Positions 26,261 to 34,665 are shown, counted from the stretch's first letter. The stretch: 64,000 nucleotides of DNA from Haloterrigena sp. KLK7 (GCF_037914945.1 NZ_CP149787.1:1674001-1738000), one strand, 5' to 3'. Numbers and translations: made by a program. Notes: generated by a model not told the origin, from the letters alone.

Positions 26261-28003
26261 ATGACCGAACACAACAGACGGACGATACTGGCCACCGGAG
26301 CGGCCCTGACCAGTGGGGCACTCGCTTCGATCGGGACGGTCGGCGCCGATACACGGTCCCGCTCGTCGACGGCAGCGGAATCGAGCGGATGGACGTCGTA
26401 CCGCGGGACCGCAGCGAACACTGCGTACGTCGAGACCGATTCGTTCCCGGAACTGGGGACGGTCGCGTGGGAGTACGACGAGACTGGGGACGTCGCCGCC
26501 GTCGACGACTGGGTCTTCCTGCGGACCGACGACGGCGAAGTCCACGCGCTCGACGCCGTCGACGGGAGCCTGAAATGGAAGCGAACGGAGCTTGACGCGA
26601 CGGGAACCCCTGCCGTCGCTGACGGGACGGTCTTCGTCTCCGGGAACCGACTGACCGCGCTCGACGGCGCGACCGGCGACGTGCTGTGGAAGGTCCCGTT
26701 CGACGAGGGCGAGTCCGTCGGCAGCCCGACGGTCGCCGACGGGACGGTCTACGTCGTCGCCGACGGTTCGCTCTACGCGGTCGACGCTCGCGACGGGTCG
26801 ATTGTCCGGCGGCACGACAGCATCGAGGTCACCGCCTTCGTCGGGGAACTCCAGGACGGCGAAGAAGAGGAACGCCAGTTCGCGGCCCACGCCGTCTCCG
26901 TCGCCGACGGTACCGTCTACGCGCCCACCTCGTCGTCGGGGTTCGTCGCCCTCGATGCTGCCTCGGGCGACACGCTGTGGACGGCGGACTTGATGAGCGA
27001 TGGAGACCTCCTCATCCCGACCGAGGACGGCGTCTACGTGGAGAACTTCGAAACGGGCCACACGGCTGGGGAGGCCTATCAGACGGCGTACGACGGTGAA
27101 CCGGAGCCCGTCGGTCCCGGTGGACGTCAGGAGTCCGCCGATCGCTTCAACGAGAACACCGCCTTCGCGACGTCCGACGAGGTGCGACTCGTCGTCTCCG
27201 AGGCCGGAGACCGCCTCGGGGCGTGGGACTACGAACGCGAGAAGTACCGGTGGACGTACGACGATCTCGGCGAGTTCCGCCTCTTCCGGTGGCCGCTGAT
27301 CGTCGGCGATACGGCCGTCGTCGCCTACTCCCTCCCCTCCGACCCCGACGACGTGTTGGCCGGCTACGAGGAGACCGAGGAGTTCGGAACGGAGTCGGCG
27401 ATCCTCGGGATTGATCTCGAGGACGGGTCGAAGCGATGGGCGATCCCCTACGAAGACGTCGGGGGCCTCGACCCCGCGATCGACGAGTTCCCTTATGCGG
27501 CCAGCGAGGACGCCCTCTACGTCAGCGCCGACACGCTCGTTGCCGTTCGACCGTCCGCGGCCGGTGCCAACGGGGAGAACGATACCGATGACGACGCAGC
27601 CGACGAACCGCAGGACGACGAGACGAGCGACGGCGAGACGGGTGACGGCGAGACGGGTGACGGCGAAGCGGACACTAGTGAAACGAACGATAGCGAGACG
27701 AACGGTGCCGAGACGGACGACAGCGAAGCGAACGATGGAGCCACCGACGACGAGCCGTCGGTGAACGAGAGCGATAACGACGTCGACCGCGACAGCGAAA
27801 CGGACGCAGACCCCGATGCGGACGTGTCCGAAAACGCCACCGAGAGGGAAGCCGCCAACGAGACCGAGTCGAACGAAACCGCGGACGAGAGCGACGGCGC
27901 TCCCGGCTTCTCCACCGGCGCCGGACTCGTCGGCGGCGGTCTCACCCTCGAGTGGCTCCGCCGTCGAGCGACGACGGACGAGTCGGCGGAGCGAAGCGAG
28001 TGA
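26261..28003 (+). CDS. secreted PQQ-like beta-propeller protein with acidic stalk
   Basis: 580 residues. Tat signal peptide at the start (NRRTILATGAALTSGALASIG). Residues ~45-430 are a beta-propeller of PQQ/Trp-docking repeats: HALDAVDGSLKWKR, LTALDGATGDVLWKV, LYAVDARDGSIV, FVALDAASGDTLWTA. Residues ~435-545 are a near-pure Asp/Glu/Thr/Ser/Asn stalk with DGETGDGE-type repeats. The C-terminus APGFSTGAGLVGGG, then LTLEWLRRRA, resembles a PGF-CTERM archaeosortase sorting signal, though its hydrophobic part is weak. It is probably displayed on the cell surface. Ligand and role unknown. Confidence 0.85.
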   Translation: MTEHNRRTILATGAALTSGALASIGTVGADTRSRSSTAAESSGWTSYRGTAANTAYVETDSFPELGTVAWEYDETGDVAAVDDWVFLRTDDGEVHALDAVDGSLKWKRTELDATGTPAVADGTVFVSGNRLTALDGATGDVLWKVPFDEGESVGSPTVADGTVYVVADGSLYAVDARDGSIVRRHDSIEVTAFVGELQDGEEEERQFAAHAVSVADGTVYAPTSSSGFVALDAASGDTLWTADLMSDGDLLIPTEDGVYVENFETGHTAGEAYQTAYDGEPEPVGPGGRQESADRFNENTAFATSDEVRLVVSEAGDRLGAWDYEREKYRWTYDDLGEFRLFRWPLIVGDTAVVAYSLPSDPDDVLAGYEETEEFGTESAILGIDLEDGSKRWAIPYEDVGGLDPAIDEFPYAASEDALYVSADTLVAVRPSAAGANGENDTDDDAADEPQDDETSDGETGDGETGDGEADTSETNDSETNGAETDDSEANDGATDDEPSVNESDNDVDRDSETDADPDADVSENATEREAANETESNETADESDGAPGFSTGAGLVGGGLTLEWLRRRATTDESAERSE

Positions 28004-28062
28004 TCCCGTTCGACGGGACCTGACCTGCTAGAGTAAAGCGACGCCCCGACGAACGACGCGAT

Positions 28063-28458
28063 ATGCAGATCCGAGTGTTCGACCGCGAGTGCGAGATCGA
28101 CGACTCGAGGATCGACGCGGACGCGGAGACGATCCGCCGGCAGGTACGCGAGTACGAGGCCGGCGAGCGAACGACGTTCGCCCTCGAGGTCGAGTATCCC
28201 GACGGCTTCACCGGCGAGGTCATGCGGGCGATGCACGGGATTCCGGTCGGTAAGACGCGAACGTACGGCGAGATCGCCGCGGCCCTCGAGACGGCGCCGA
28301 TCGCGGTCGGACAGGCCTGCGGCCGCAACCCGATCCCCGTCGTCGTCCCCTGTCACCGGATCGTCGGCGCCGACTCGCTGACCGGCTACGCGGGCGGACT
28401 GGAGTTGAAACGACGGTTGCTCGAGCACGAGGGGGCTCCGATTCCGGGCGAGGCGTAG
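28063..28458 (+). CDS. ogt: methylated-DNA--protein-cysteine methyltransferase
   Basis: 131-residue suicide repair enzyme that moves the alkyl group from O6-alkylguanine to its own cysteine. The active site is VVVPCHRIVG (Cys97), and MHGIPVGKTRTYGEIAAAL is the helix-turn-helix that inserts into the minor groove. GYAGGLELKRRLLEHEG completes the family C-terminus. The N-terminal domain is shorter than in bacterial Ogt, which is normal for archaeal forms. Confidence 0.95.
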   Translation: MQIRVFDRECEIDDSRIDADAETIRRQVREYEAGERTTFALEVEYPDGFTGEVMRAMHGIPVGKTRTYGEIAAALETAPIAVGQACGRNPIPVVVPCHRIVGADSLTGYAGGLELKRRLLEHEGAPIPGEA

Positions 28459-28532
28459 GTCGGCGTTCGTTCGGTGTGCGATCCGCTCGAGCGGTCGACG
28501 AACCGGTATGGTCGCTGTTTCTGGCGCGCCGT

Positions 28533-29678
28533 CTACGGCGCCCGATCTGCCGCCCGCAACTCCTCGATCCGGTCCGATTCGATCCCGGCCAGCACGACCG
28601 CCGCGAAGACCGTCTCGCCATCGGGACGGGGCGCGTCGCCGCCAAGCACGCCGTTCCCACCGACGGTCGACTGCAGCGCCCGCCGTCCCTCGGCGATCGC
28701 CTGCCGGTTGAGCCACGCCGGCGGGCCGCCGACGACCAACAGCCCGCGCGCGGCCGTCTCGGGGTCGCACTCGAGGGTGAGCTTCCCGTGTGTCCCCTTC
28801 CGGACGACGGTCTCGACGGCGCTGACCGCCTCGCTCGTCTCGACGTCGCGCTCCGCGGAGACGAGACCGAGTCCGAACCGCGAGCTACTCGTCTCGACGT
28901 CTTGATCGCCGTAGCCCAGCGCGACGATCGCCGACTCGTTACCGAGGATCCGCTCGACGTCGCTCGCGTCGATCACGTTCTGAGCGACGGGACCGTCCGA
29001 CTCGGCGCCGCCGCCGGCGAAGACGGCCGCGACGCGACCCGCTAACTCCCGATTGCATCGATCGTGAGCGTCCGAGACCGTCTCGCCGGGGCGCAGCCAC
29101 GTCTCGTTGTCGAACGCGATGAGCGCGCTCGCCAGCCCCTCGAGTCGCTCGAGCGTGGCGGCCGCGTTCGCGGCGGCGTCGGGCCGCGGCGGCTCGCCGG
29201 ACGCGGTTCGAGACGTCGTTCCCGCGTGCGGTCCGGTGTCTCCCGCGTCGGCGTCGGGATCGAACTCCCGATCGGCCGGTAGCGTCGCGAGCACGTAAAC
29301 TGGCGCGTCGTACCGCCGCTGCAGCGCGGCGACGAGTGCGGGCGCCGTTCCGCCGCCGGTCGCACCGCCCAATCCCACGGCGACGAGTCGAGCGTCGGCC
29401 TCGCCTCCGGATTCGCGATCCAGTGTCTCGAGCAGTTCGTCGGCGTGCGTCTCACCGATTTCGAACCGCCGCTCGAGGTCGTCGTCCGCATCGATCCCAG
29501 TGCCCTGCCCGTATTGGTGGCGGTGCGATTCGGGGACGACGGTTCGCTGGAGCGTCGCCGCGTCGGTGTCGAAGACGAAGACGTCCGTCAGAAACGAGTT
29601 CGCCGCCGGTTCCGCGGCCCGGATCGCGTCGGCGATCCGACAGCCCGCGCCCCCGACGCCGATCACCTCGAGTTGCAT
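28533..29678 (-). CDS. cetZ: CetZ tubulin-superfamily cytoskeletal GTPase
   Basis: 381 residues from ATG 29678 (MQLEVIGVGGAGCRIADAI). The GTP-binding phosphate loop GLGGATGGGTAPALV (about 102-116) is the CetZ form of the tubulin signature. FVFDTDAATLQ and LIAFDNETW are the ribose and base contacts. CetZ proteins are haloarchaeal relatives of tubulin and FtsZ that assemble under the membrane and control cell shape and motility. Several paralogs usually exist per genome, and which one this is cannot be told. The start skips a 10-codon extension not seen in the family. Confidence 0.92.
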   Translation of the reverse strand: MQLEVIGVGGAGCRIADAIRAAEPAANSFLTDVFVFDTDAATLQRTVVPESHRHQYGQGTGIDADDDLERRFEIGETHADELLETLDRESGGEADARLVAVGLGGATGGGTAPALVAALQRRYDAPVYVLATLPADREFDPDADAGDTGPHAGTTSRTASGEPPRPDAAANAAATLERLEGLASALIAFDNETWLRPGETVSDAHDRCNRELAGRVAAVFAGGGAESDGPVAQNVIDASDVERILGNESAIVALGYGDQDVETSSSRFGLGLVSAERDVETSEAVSAVETVVRKGTHGKLTLECDPETAARGLLVVGGPPAWLNRQAIAEGRRALQSTVGGNGVLGGDAPRPDGETVFAAVVLAGIESDRIEELRAADRAP

Positions 29679-29727
29679 GCCCGGATACTCGGACGAGGGG
29701 GTTTTCACGGTTCCGCTCGCTCGTGGC

Positions 29728-30783
29728 TCAGGGCGTCAGTCGCTCGAGGGTCCACCAGTCGACGCCGCCGGACGCGTCGACCAGCGCGAACGCCATCGTC
29801 TTCCGGACGCCGTGGGCCAGCCTGACGTCCAGCGCGAGGTCCCGGGGCTCGAAGACGTAGTCGTCGGGGTGGACCCGAACCAGCAGTTCCGAGTGGCCCA
29901 GGTTCTCGACGGACTCGACGTCGGCGTAGGTCCGGAAGTCCGCGCCGAACTTGTAGCCCGTCTTCGGGACGACGCCGCGCTCGCGCAGGGTGGTGTAGAC
30001 CGCCAGCCGTCGGTCGAACCGCTCGCCCTCGACCTCGCGGCCCCGCTCGCGGACCGCCGTCGGCTCGAGGGCGATCGCGCCGCGTTCGGCGAGGTAGGCC
30101 GCCTCGAGCAGCGAGCACTGCAGCGTCGGCTTGTCGTACTCCCGTCCCTCGAGGGGCTGGCCGTAGAAGGCCGACTCGTAGAGGTCGACGGGCGGCTCCC
30201 AGACGACCACGCGGTCGGCCAGCAGGTCGGCCTCGCAGCCGTCGGGGAGGGAGGCGTCGGTGGACCCCGACGGATCCCGCCGGGAGACCTCGAAGTAGGT
30301 GATTTCGCTCTCCTCGTCGACCACCGCGAGGACGCCCTCGGCGAGTTCGTCCGCGGGCACGTCGGTTCGTTCACCGATCACCCGCAGCGCGTACTCGACG
30401 TCGCCGTCGCCGGGCCCTTTTCCGCGCGGGAAGACCGCGAAATCGGCCCGTTCCGCGGGCGGGTCGGCGATCCACGGCTCAGCCGCGGGCGAGAGGTAGA
30501 ATCCCCGCGACCGCAGGTCGGCGTAGACCAGAAACCGCACGCCGAACTTCTGACCGGGCTCGCGGGCCACGAACGTCCGGAAATCGAGTCGGTCGCCCGC
30601 GTCGTCGACGACCGCCTCGAGGTCCCCGCGGTAGAGCAGGTGGGCCGCCTCGACCGGCGCGAGCGCGATCTCGTTGCCCTCGAGCGGATAGCCGTACCCT
30701 CGAGAATCGTGATAGCGCTGGCGCGCGTCGTCCCCGACGCGAACGACGCCAGCCTCCTCGTCGAACCGCCCCTCGAGTGCCAT
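29728..30783 (-). CDS. endA: tRNA-splicing endonuclease
   Basis: 351 residues: two tandem copies of the endonuclease fold, as in other haloarchaeal EndA. The catalytic triad is in the second copy: Tyr in KTGYKFGADFRTYAD (about 275), His in LLVRVHPDDY (about 303) and Lys in GVRKTMAFALV (about 325). The first copy has the degenerate equivalent GQKFGVRFLVYADL. The enzyme cuts bulge-helix-bulge motifs, including those of the rRNA precursor encoded at 52003-57032. In many haloarchaea endA is next to trpS; here three genes separate them. Confidence 0.96.
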   Translation of the reverse strand: MALEGRFDEEAGVVRVGDDARQRYHDSRGYGYPLEGNEIALAPVEAAHLLYRGDLEAVVDDAGDRLDFRTFVAREPGQKFGVRFLVYADLRSRGFYLSPAAEPWIADPPAERADFAVFPRGKGPGDGDVEYALRVIGERTDVPADELAEGVLAVVDEESEITYFEVSRRDPSGSTDASLPDGCEADLLADRVVVWEPPVDLYESAFYGQPLEGREYDKPTLQCSLLEAAYLAERGAIALEPTAVRERGREVEGERFDRRLAVYTTLRERGVVPKTGYKFGADFRTYADVESVENLGHSELLVRVHPDDYVFEPRDLALDVRLAHGVRKTMAFALVDASGGVDWWTLERLTP

Positions 30784-30872
30784 AGCCGAGGTTTGGCGGG
30801 CCGGAACTAAGGGGCTGCGGATCGACTCCTCTTCGTCGTTCGTCCGGTTGTACACGCGATCGATTCGAACGC

Positions 30873-30991
30873 CCTGAAAGCCCCTGCCGGTCTCGGCTCG
30901 CGCGCCTCGCTGCGCGCCTCAGTCGCTCGTTTCACTCGCTTCGTTCGGTGCTTACGTCGTCGGGCTTCCCGAGACCGCCAGCCCCTTTCAG
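30873..30991. repeat. intergenic element with imperfect terminal inverted repeats
   Basis: The left end CTGAAAGCCCCTGCCGG (to 30895) and right end CCGCCAGCCCCTTTCAG (from 30969) form a 23-bp inverted repeat with 19 matches. Between them lie 73 bp of haloarchaeal-style CGCTCGTTTCACTCGCTTCG sequence. It sits in the gap between endA and the 31064 gene. No ORF. It may be a MITE-like or REP-like element. Confidence 0.6.
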
Positions 30992-31063
30992 TCCCACCCA
31001 CCGCAGCGCCGGCCGGTCAGGGGCCGTAGTCAGTGGACGGCCCACCCTGTCGTCTCGTCGGCG

Positions 31064-31840
31064 TTAGTCGTCCGCCGCGGAATCGGCCTCGAGCGGCCGC
31101 GCCAATCCCTTCTCGCAGGTGGGGTCGAGACAGCGAGTGCCGCTGGCGGTCTCGAAGGTGGGGAGGCCACAGCCGCACTCGCCGTCGACGACGCCGGCGG
31201 GGACGGCGAAACCGGTGTCGCAGTCGGGGTAGTGCTCGCAGCCGGCGATCAGGCCGCCCCGGCGGAGGATCCGGAGGTCGCCGTCGCAGTCCGGTTCCGG
31301 GCAGTCCCACTCGCGGTCGAAGGCCTCGCGGACCGCCGCGTCGAGGGACTCGCAGCTCCGGTCGAGACAGACGTTGAAGGCGAGGCCGCGTTCGACGCGC
31401 ATTCTGGGGAGCCCGCAGTCGCAGTCGCACTGCTCGTCGCGGATCGTCGCGTCGGCGGGCACGCCGTAGCGGTCCCCGCAGCCGACGCAGTGGACGCCGC
31501 TCGAGCGCACCAACGCAGCGCCGCAGTCGGGGCAGTGGCCGACAGGGGTCCCCGCGGCGGAGGCCGGATAGGTGGCGAAGCCGTCCCGGTCGTGGGCGGC
31601 GATTCGCAGCGTCTGGGTGCCCTTCTTCGCGACGAGCGTGAAGTCGTCCGCGCGGTCGCTCGAGACGCTGTCGGCCCGCGTCAGCCACGCGACGGGCTGG
31701 TAGCCGTCGATGTCGTGAACGAGAACGGTGTTGTCCGGTTTGACGATCGTCGTCACCCGGCCGCGGTACTCCTCGCGGTCGGCGTCCTCGGCGATAACGG
31801 TACAGTCGCCCGCGAGCACGCGGATCGCGTCGTCGATCAT
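31064..31840 (-). CDS. topoisomerase-type C4 zinc-ribbon protein with NucS-like N-terminus
   Basis: 258 residues. The N-terminal ~55 residues (YRGRVTTIVKPDNTVLVHDIDGYQPVAWL) resemble the DNA-binding domain of NucS nucleases. The rest is a series of Cys4 modules: HCPDCGAAL...VHCVGCGDR, QCDCDCGLPRM...CLDRSC, DCPEPDCDGDL...CEHYPDC and CGCGLPTFE...CLDPTC. The last two are of the topoisomerase-I zinc-finger type. There is no nuclease motif, so it is probably a nucleic-acid-binding protein. Box A TTTAAATAT (31861-31869) lies about 26 nt before ATG 31840, so the message is leaderless. Confidence 0.85.
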   Translation of the reverse strand: MIDDAIRVLAGDCTVIAEDADREEYRGRVTTIVKPDNTVLVHDIDGYQPVAWLTRADSVSSDRADDFTLVAKKGTQTLRIAAHDRDGFATYPASAAGTPVGHCPDCGAALVRSSGVHCVGCGDRYGVPADATIRDEQCDCDCGLPRMRVERGLAFNVCLDRSCESLDAAVREAFDREWDCPEPDCDGDLRILRRGGLIAGCEHYPDCDTGFAVPAGVVDGECGCGLPTFETASGTRCLDPTCEKGLARPLEADSAADD

Positions 31841-31915
31841 GGGCGGTCTGGCCGCGGATTGATATTTAAACTCGAGGGCGGCGTATCGATCCGCCGGTCG
31901 TCCAGCCGCGGTCGC

Positions 31916-32518
31916 TCAGCCGTCGCTCCCGTCCGACGCCTCGAGCGCCTCCTCGACGCCGCTGACCAGGTTGCCCGCGGTCGTGCCGCCCTCGTCGCGC
32001 CAGTGGGCCTCGCCGGCGCCGTCGACGGCCAGCGTCGTCGGGGTGCCGGTGACCCCGTAGGCGTCGAACAGCGCGCCGTCCTCGTCGACGGCCAGCGTCC
32101 AGTCGCCGTTTTGCTCGGCCCACCAGTCGGCCAGTTCCGCCGGCGACGGCGCCGCACCGGAATACTCGTCGACGACGGTCACGACGTGGACGTCGCCGTC
32201 GGGACCGACCTCGTGGGCGGTCGCGAGTTCGTCGCGGGCCTCGCCCACGCGGGAGAGCATGGCGCGGCTGGTCGGGCAGGTGATCCGGATACAGTTGACG
32301 AGCTGGACCTGTCCCTCGCTCGGAATCCTAATCGTTCCCTCCCCGCTCCCGGGCGCGTCGATGGTAGCGAGTTCGATCGCCGATTCGGTCGACTCGTCGC
32401 CGTTCTCGTCGCTGCCGTTCCCGTCACTGTTCGAGTCCAGTCCGCCCTCGAGGCAGCCGCTCAGAGCCGGTACGCCCGCAGCGCTCGCCGCCCCTGCGAT
32501 GACCGTTCGTCGTTTCAT
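31916..32518 (-). CDS. thioredoxin-fold (TlpA/redoxin-like) lipoprotein
   Basis: 200 residues from ATG 32518. Tat lipoprotein signal KRRTVIAGAASAAGVPALSGC with lipobox Cys near 22, then an acidic Asn/Asp/Ser linker. The redoxin domain covers about 50-190: QLVNCIRITCPTSRAML, WWAEQNGDWTLAVDEDGALFDAYGV and TGTPTTLAVDGAG with the cis-Pro. The active site is unusual, CIRITCPTS, where two Cys are four residues apart instead of CxxC. It probably acts outside the membrane as a thiol oxidoreductase or electron carrier. Confidence 0.83.
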   Translation of the reverse strand: MKRRTVIAGAASAAGVPALSGCLEGGLDSNSDGNGSDENGDESTESAIELATIDAPGSGEGTIRIPSEGQVQLVNCIRITCPTSRAMLSRVGEARDELATAHEVGPDGDVHVVTVVDEYSGAAPSPAELADWWAEQNGDWTLAVDEDGALFDAYGVTGTPTTLAVDGAGEAHWRDEGGTTAGNLVSGVEEALEASDGSDG

Positions 32519-32690
32519 GTCGATGTCGTCGCCGCTAGTCGGTCGTTCCTGACCGCCGGATCGGAGGCACAACGCGATATCGGGAACGTGTTTCCCTTGC
32601 GTGGCTCGTCCCGTGACGCGTACACGTTCGCGGCGGTCCCGTGCCCATTCCGGCACAACACGCTTCACTCGCGGCATCGACCGTCACGAT

Positions 32691-33284
32691 ATGGCCGAAA
32701 CTACCGTCGAGATCGTGCTGTTCGATGGCTTCGACGAACTGGACGCGATCGGTCCCTACGAAGTGTTCGAGAACGCCGCCCACGCGGGCGCCGACCTCGA
32801 GGTCGCGCTGGTGACGCTCGACGAGACCGATCTCGTCACGGCGAGCCACGGCCTGCGCGTCGAACCGCAGGGCACGCTCGGCCAGCCCGACATCCTCCTC
32901 GTCCCCGGCGGCGGGTGGACGTCCGCCAACGAGGGCGTCCGAGCGGTCGTCGAGGACGGCGAACTCCCCGACAAAGTCGACGAGTGCTACACCGAGGGCT
33001 CGACGGTCGCCTCGGTCTGTACCGGCGCGATGGTGCTGGCCGAGGCCGACCTGCTCGAGGGCCGGCCCGCCGCGACACATCGGGTCGCGGTCGAGGACCT
33101 CGAGGCCCACGCGGCGAACGTGGTCGACGAGCGCGTCGTCGACGACGGCGACGTGCTCACCGCCGGCGGCGTCACCTCGGGCATCGATCTGGCGCTGTGG
33201 CTCGTCGAGCGGGAGTTCGGCGCGGACGTCGCGAGCGAGGTCAGCGAGGAGATGGCCTACGAGCGCGGCGAAGTGTTCGGCTAA
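32691..33284 (+). CDS. DJ-1/PfpI family protein
   Basis: 197 residues starting MAETTVEIVLFDGFDELDAIGPYEVF. The nucleophile elbow is SVCTGAMVLAEADLLEG (Cys110), followed by ATHRVAVEDLEA and the oxidation-sensitive context typical of isonitrile-hydratase-like or AraC-N-type DJ-1 proteins. The DGDVLTAGGVTSGIDLALWLVE segment is also typical. There is no DNA-binding domain. Possible roles are glyoxalase III/deglycase or isonitrile hydratase activity; the sequence does not decide. ATG 32691 was chosen by the family N-terminus. Confidence 0.9.
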   Translation: MAETTVEIVLFDGFDELDAIGPYEVFENAAHAGADLEVALVTLDETDLVTASHGLRVEPQGTLGQPDILLVPGGGWTSANEGVRAVVEDGELPDKVDECYTEGSTVASVCTGAMVLAEADLLEGRPAATHRVAVEDLEAHAANVVDERVVDDGDVLTAGGVTSGIDLALWLVEREFGADVASEVSEEMAYERGEVFG

Positions 33285-33647
33285 TAGTCGCCGGAATCCG
33301 TACCCCGTTTCTCTCGTCTCGAGTAAGTGCACGAGCCTAGAGAGTGTGAGAGTCCTGGGTACGCACGAAGCCCCGAGTGAGTAGAAGCGAGAGCGTTCTG
33401 CTATCGTGGCAACGGGGAGTTGCCACGCCCTCCCCAGCCGATTCGCTCGTTCGCTTCGCTCACTCACTCATCCCTCGCGCACTGTCATCGATCGGCCCTC
33501 GCTTCGCTCAGGCACGATCGACAGCGCGCGCCACCGCACGCGGAGAGGTCAGTACCAAGAGGACGTACCGTCAATACCGATCGAACCACCGCTCCCGGTT
33601 GCTCCTTGCCAAATTGCTATCCGTGACGCCCGGGTAGGCAGGGCCAC
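33285..33647. other. intergenic region with dispersed repeat copy 4
   Basis: 363 bp. The repeat at 33398-33542 fills the middle. The last ~100 bp should hold the promoter of the HAD gene at 33648. The small frames that cross it read repeat DNA (SRFARSLRS-type products) and are not genes. Confidence 0.6.
33398..33542 (+). repeat. dispersed intergenic repeat, copy 4
   Basis: Probably the best-preserved copy: CTGCTATCGTGGCAACGGGG, then CCACGCCCTCCCCAGCCGAT, CGCTTCGCTCACTCACTCAT, CGCACTGTCATCGATCGG and a final GACAGCGCGCGCCACCGCAC. Near its start GGCAACGGGGAGTTGCC is a 6-bp inverted repeat. It is the fullest match to the consensus of the family. Confidence 0.85.
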
Positions 33648-34298
33648 ATGAGTGCAGTCCTCTTCGACATGGACGGCGTCCTCGTCAACAGCGAGGACTA
33701 CTGGACCGAGTTCCAGGCCGAGGACCTCCTCCCCGCGGCCGTCCCCGACGACGACGTCGACGTCGCCGAAGTGACCGGGATGAACTACCGCGAGACCTAC
33801 GACTACCTCGAGGCGGAGTACGGAACCGCGATCTCCCGCGAGGAGTTCGAGGAACGCTTCGAGGAGACCGCTCGCGAGATCTATCGCGAGCACGTCGAGG
33901 CCCTAGACGGCCTCCACGACCTGCTGGCCGAACTGGACGCCCGCGGGGTCGAGCGCGCGCTCGTCTCCTCCTCCCCGCACGAGTGGATCGACATCGTCCT
34001 CGAGCGATTCGACCTCGAGGGCTCGTTCGACCACGTCATCAGCGCCGACGACATCGACGCGGCGGGCAAGCCGGAACCGGACGTCTTCGAGTACGCCGCG
34101 AGCGAGGTCGGCGTCCCGGCCGAGGAGTGCGTCGTCGTCGAGGACTCGGAGAACGGCGTCGAGGCCGGCGCGCGGGCCGGCGCGCTGGTCGTGGCGTACC
34201 GGATCGACGCCCACGACGACCTCGACCTCTCGCCGGCCGACGAGATCGCGGACTCGGCCGCGGAACTGCGCGAGACGGTCCTCGAGCTGGCCGGCTGA
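33648..34298 (+). CDS. HAD-family phosphatase, beta-phosphoglucomutase-like
   Basis: 216 residues. HAD motif I is FDMDGVLVNSE (nucleophile Asp7, acid Asp9), motif II the Ser in ALVSSSPHEWI, motif III Lys in GKPEPDVFEYA, and motif IV VVVEDSENGVEAGARAG. The helical cap (about 17-85) is of the beta-phosphoglucomutase/phosphatase type. It most likely hydrolyses a small phosphorylated metabolite. The substrate is unknown. Confidence 0.92.
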   Translation: MSAVLFDMDGVLVNSEDYWTEFQAEDLLPAAVPDDDVDVAEVTGMNYRETYDYLEAEYGTAISREEFEERFEETAREIYREHVEALDGLHDLLAELDARGVERALVSSSPHEWIDIVLERFDLEGSFDHVISADDIDAAGKPEPDVFEYAASEVGVPAEECVVVEDSENGVEAGARAGALVVAYRIDAHDDLDLSPADEIADSAAELRETVLELAG

Positions 34299-34353
34299 TC
34301 GTCGCAGAGCGTTACCGAGCGCAGGCACGATTCGACGGCAGTTGGGCAGTCGA

Positions 34354-34665
34354 TCAGTAGCTCCGCCGGAACGCGTTGTAGAGCCAGCCGACCGTGACAC
34401 CGAAGACGAAGCCGTCGGCGCCGCCCCACGCGACGCCGGCGAGCGCGCCGCCGCGGTCCTCGTCGAACCCTGGATACAGATCGGCGTACAGCGTCCGCCA
34501 GCGCTCGGCCATTCCGAACCGGGAGAGGACCCCGACGAGACCGACGCTGGCGGCCATCGCGGTTCCCAGCGCGAAGCCGAGCGCGATCGGATCGAGGTCC
34601 GCGCTCTCCGCGTCTATCGCGTCCATCGCCGGTACCGGATCCCGCGGCCGGTTCTGCGATTGCAT
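34354..34665 (-). CDS. holin-like small membrane protein
   Basis: 103 residues from ATG 34665. Two membrane spans: IALGFALGTAMAASVGLVGVL (about 25-45) and the C-terminal GADGFVFGVTVGWLYNAFRR, with YPGFDEDRGGALAGVAWG between. This pattern (YPGY..t..G...G..WG..DGF..G...AWLYN) is that of a haloarchaeal family often labelled bacteriophage holin, although it is chromosomal and has no phage neighbours. Box A TACTTTC (34692-34698) lies about 29 nt before ATG 34665, which favours it over ATG 34689. Confidence 0.72.
   Translation of the reverse strand: MQSQNRPRDPVPAMDAIDAESADLDPIALGFALGTAMAASVGLVGVLSRFGMAERWRTLYADLYPGFDEDRGGALAGVAWGGADGFVFGVTVGWLYNAFRRSY

Noticed and set aside
33377-33651. Three overlapping plus-strand ORFs
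   Set aside because: They read the dispersed repeat (SRFARSLRSLTHP-type products). The same products appear at the other copies, so they reflect the repeat and not genes.
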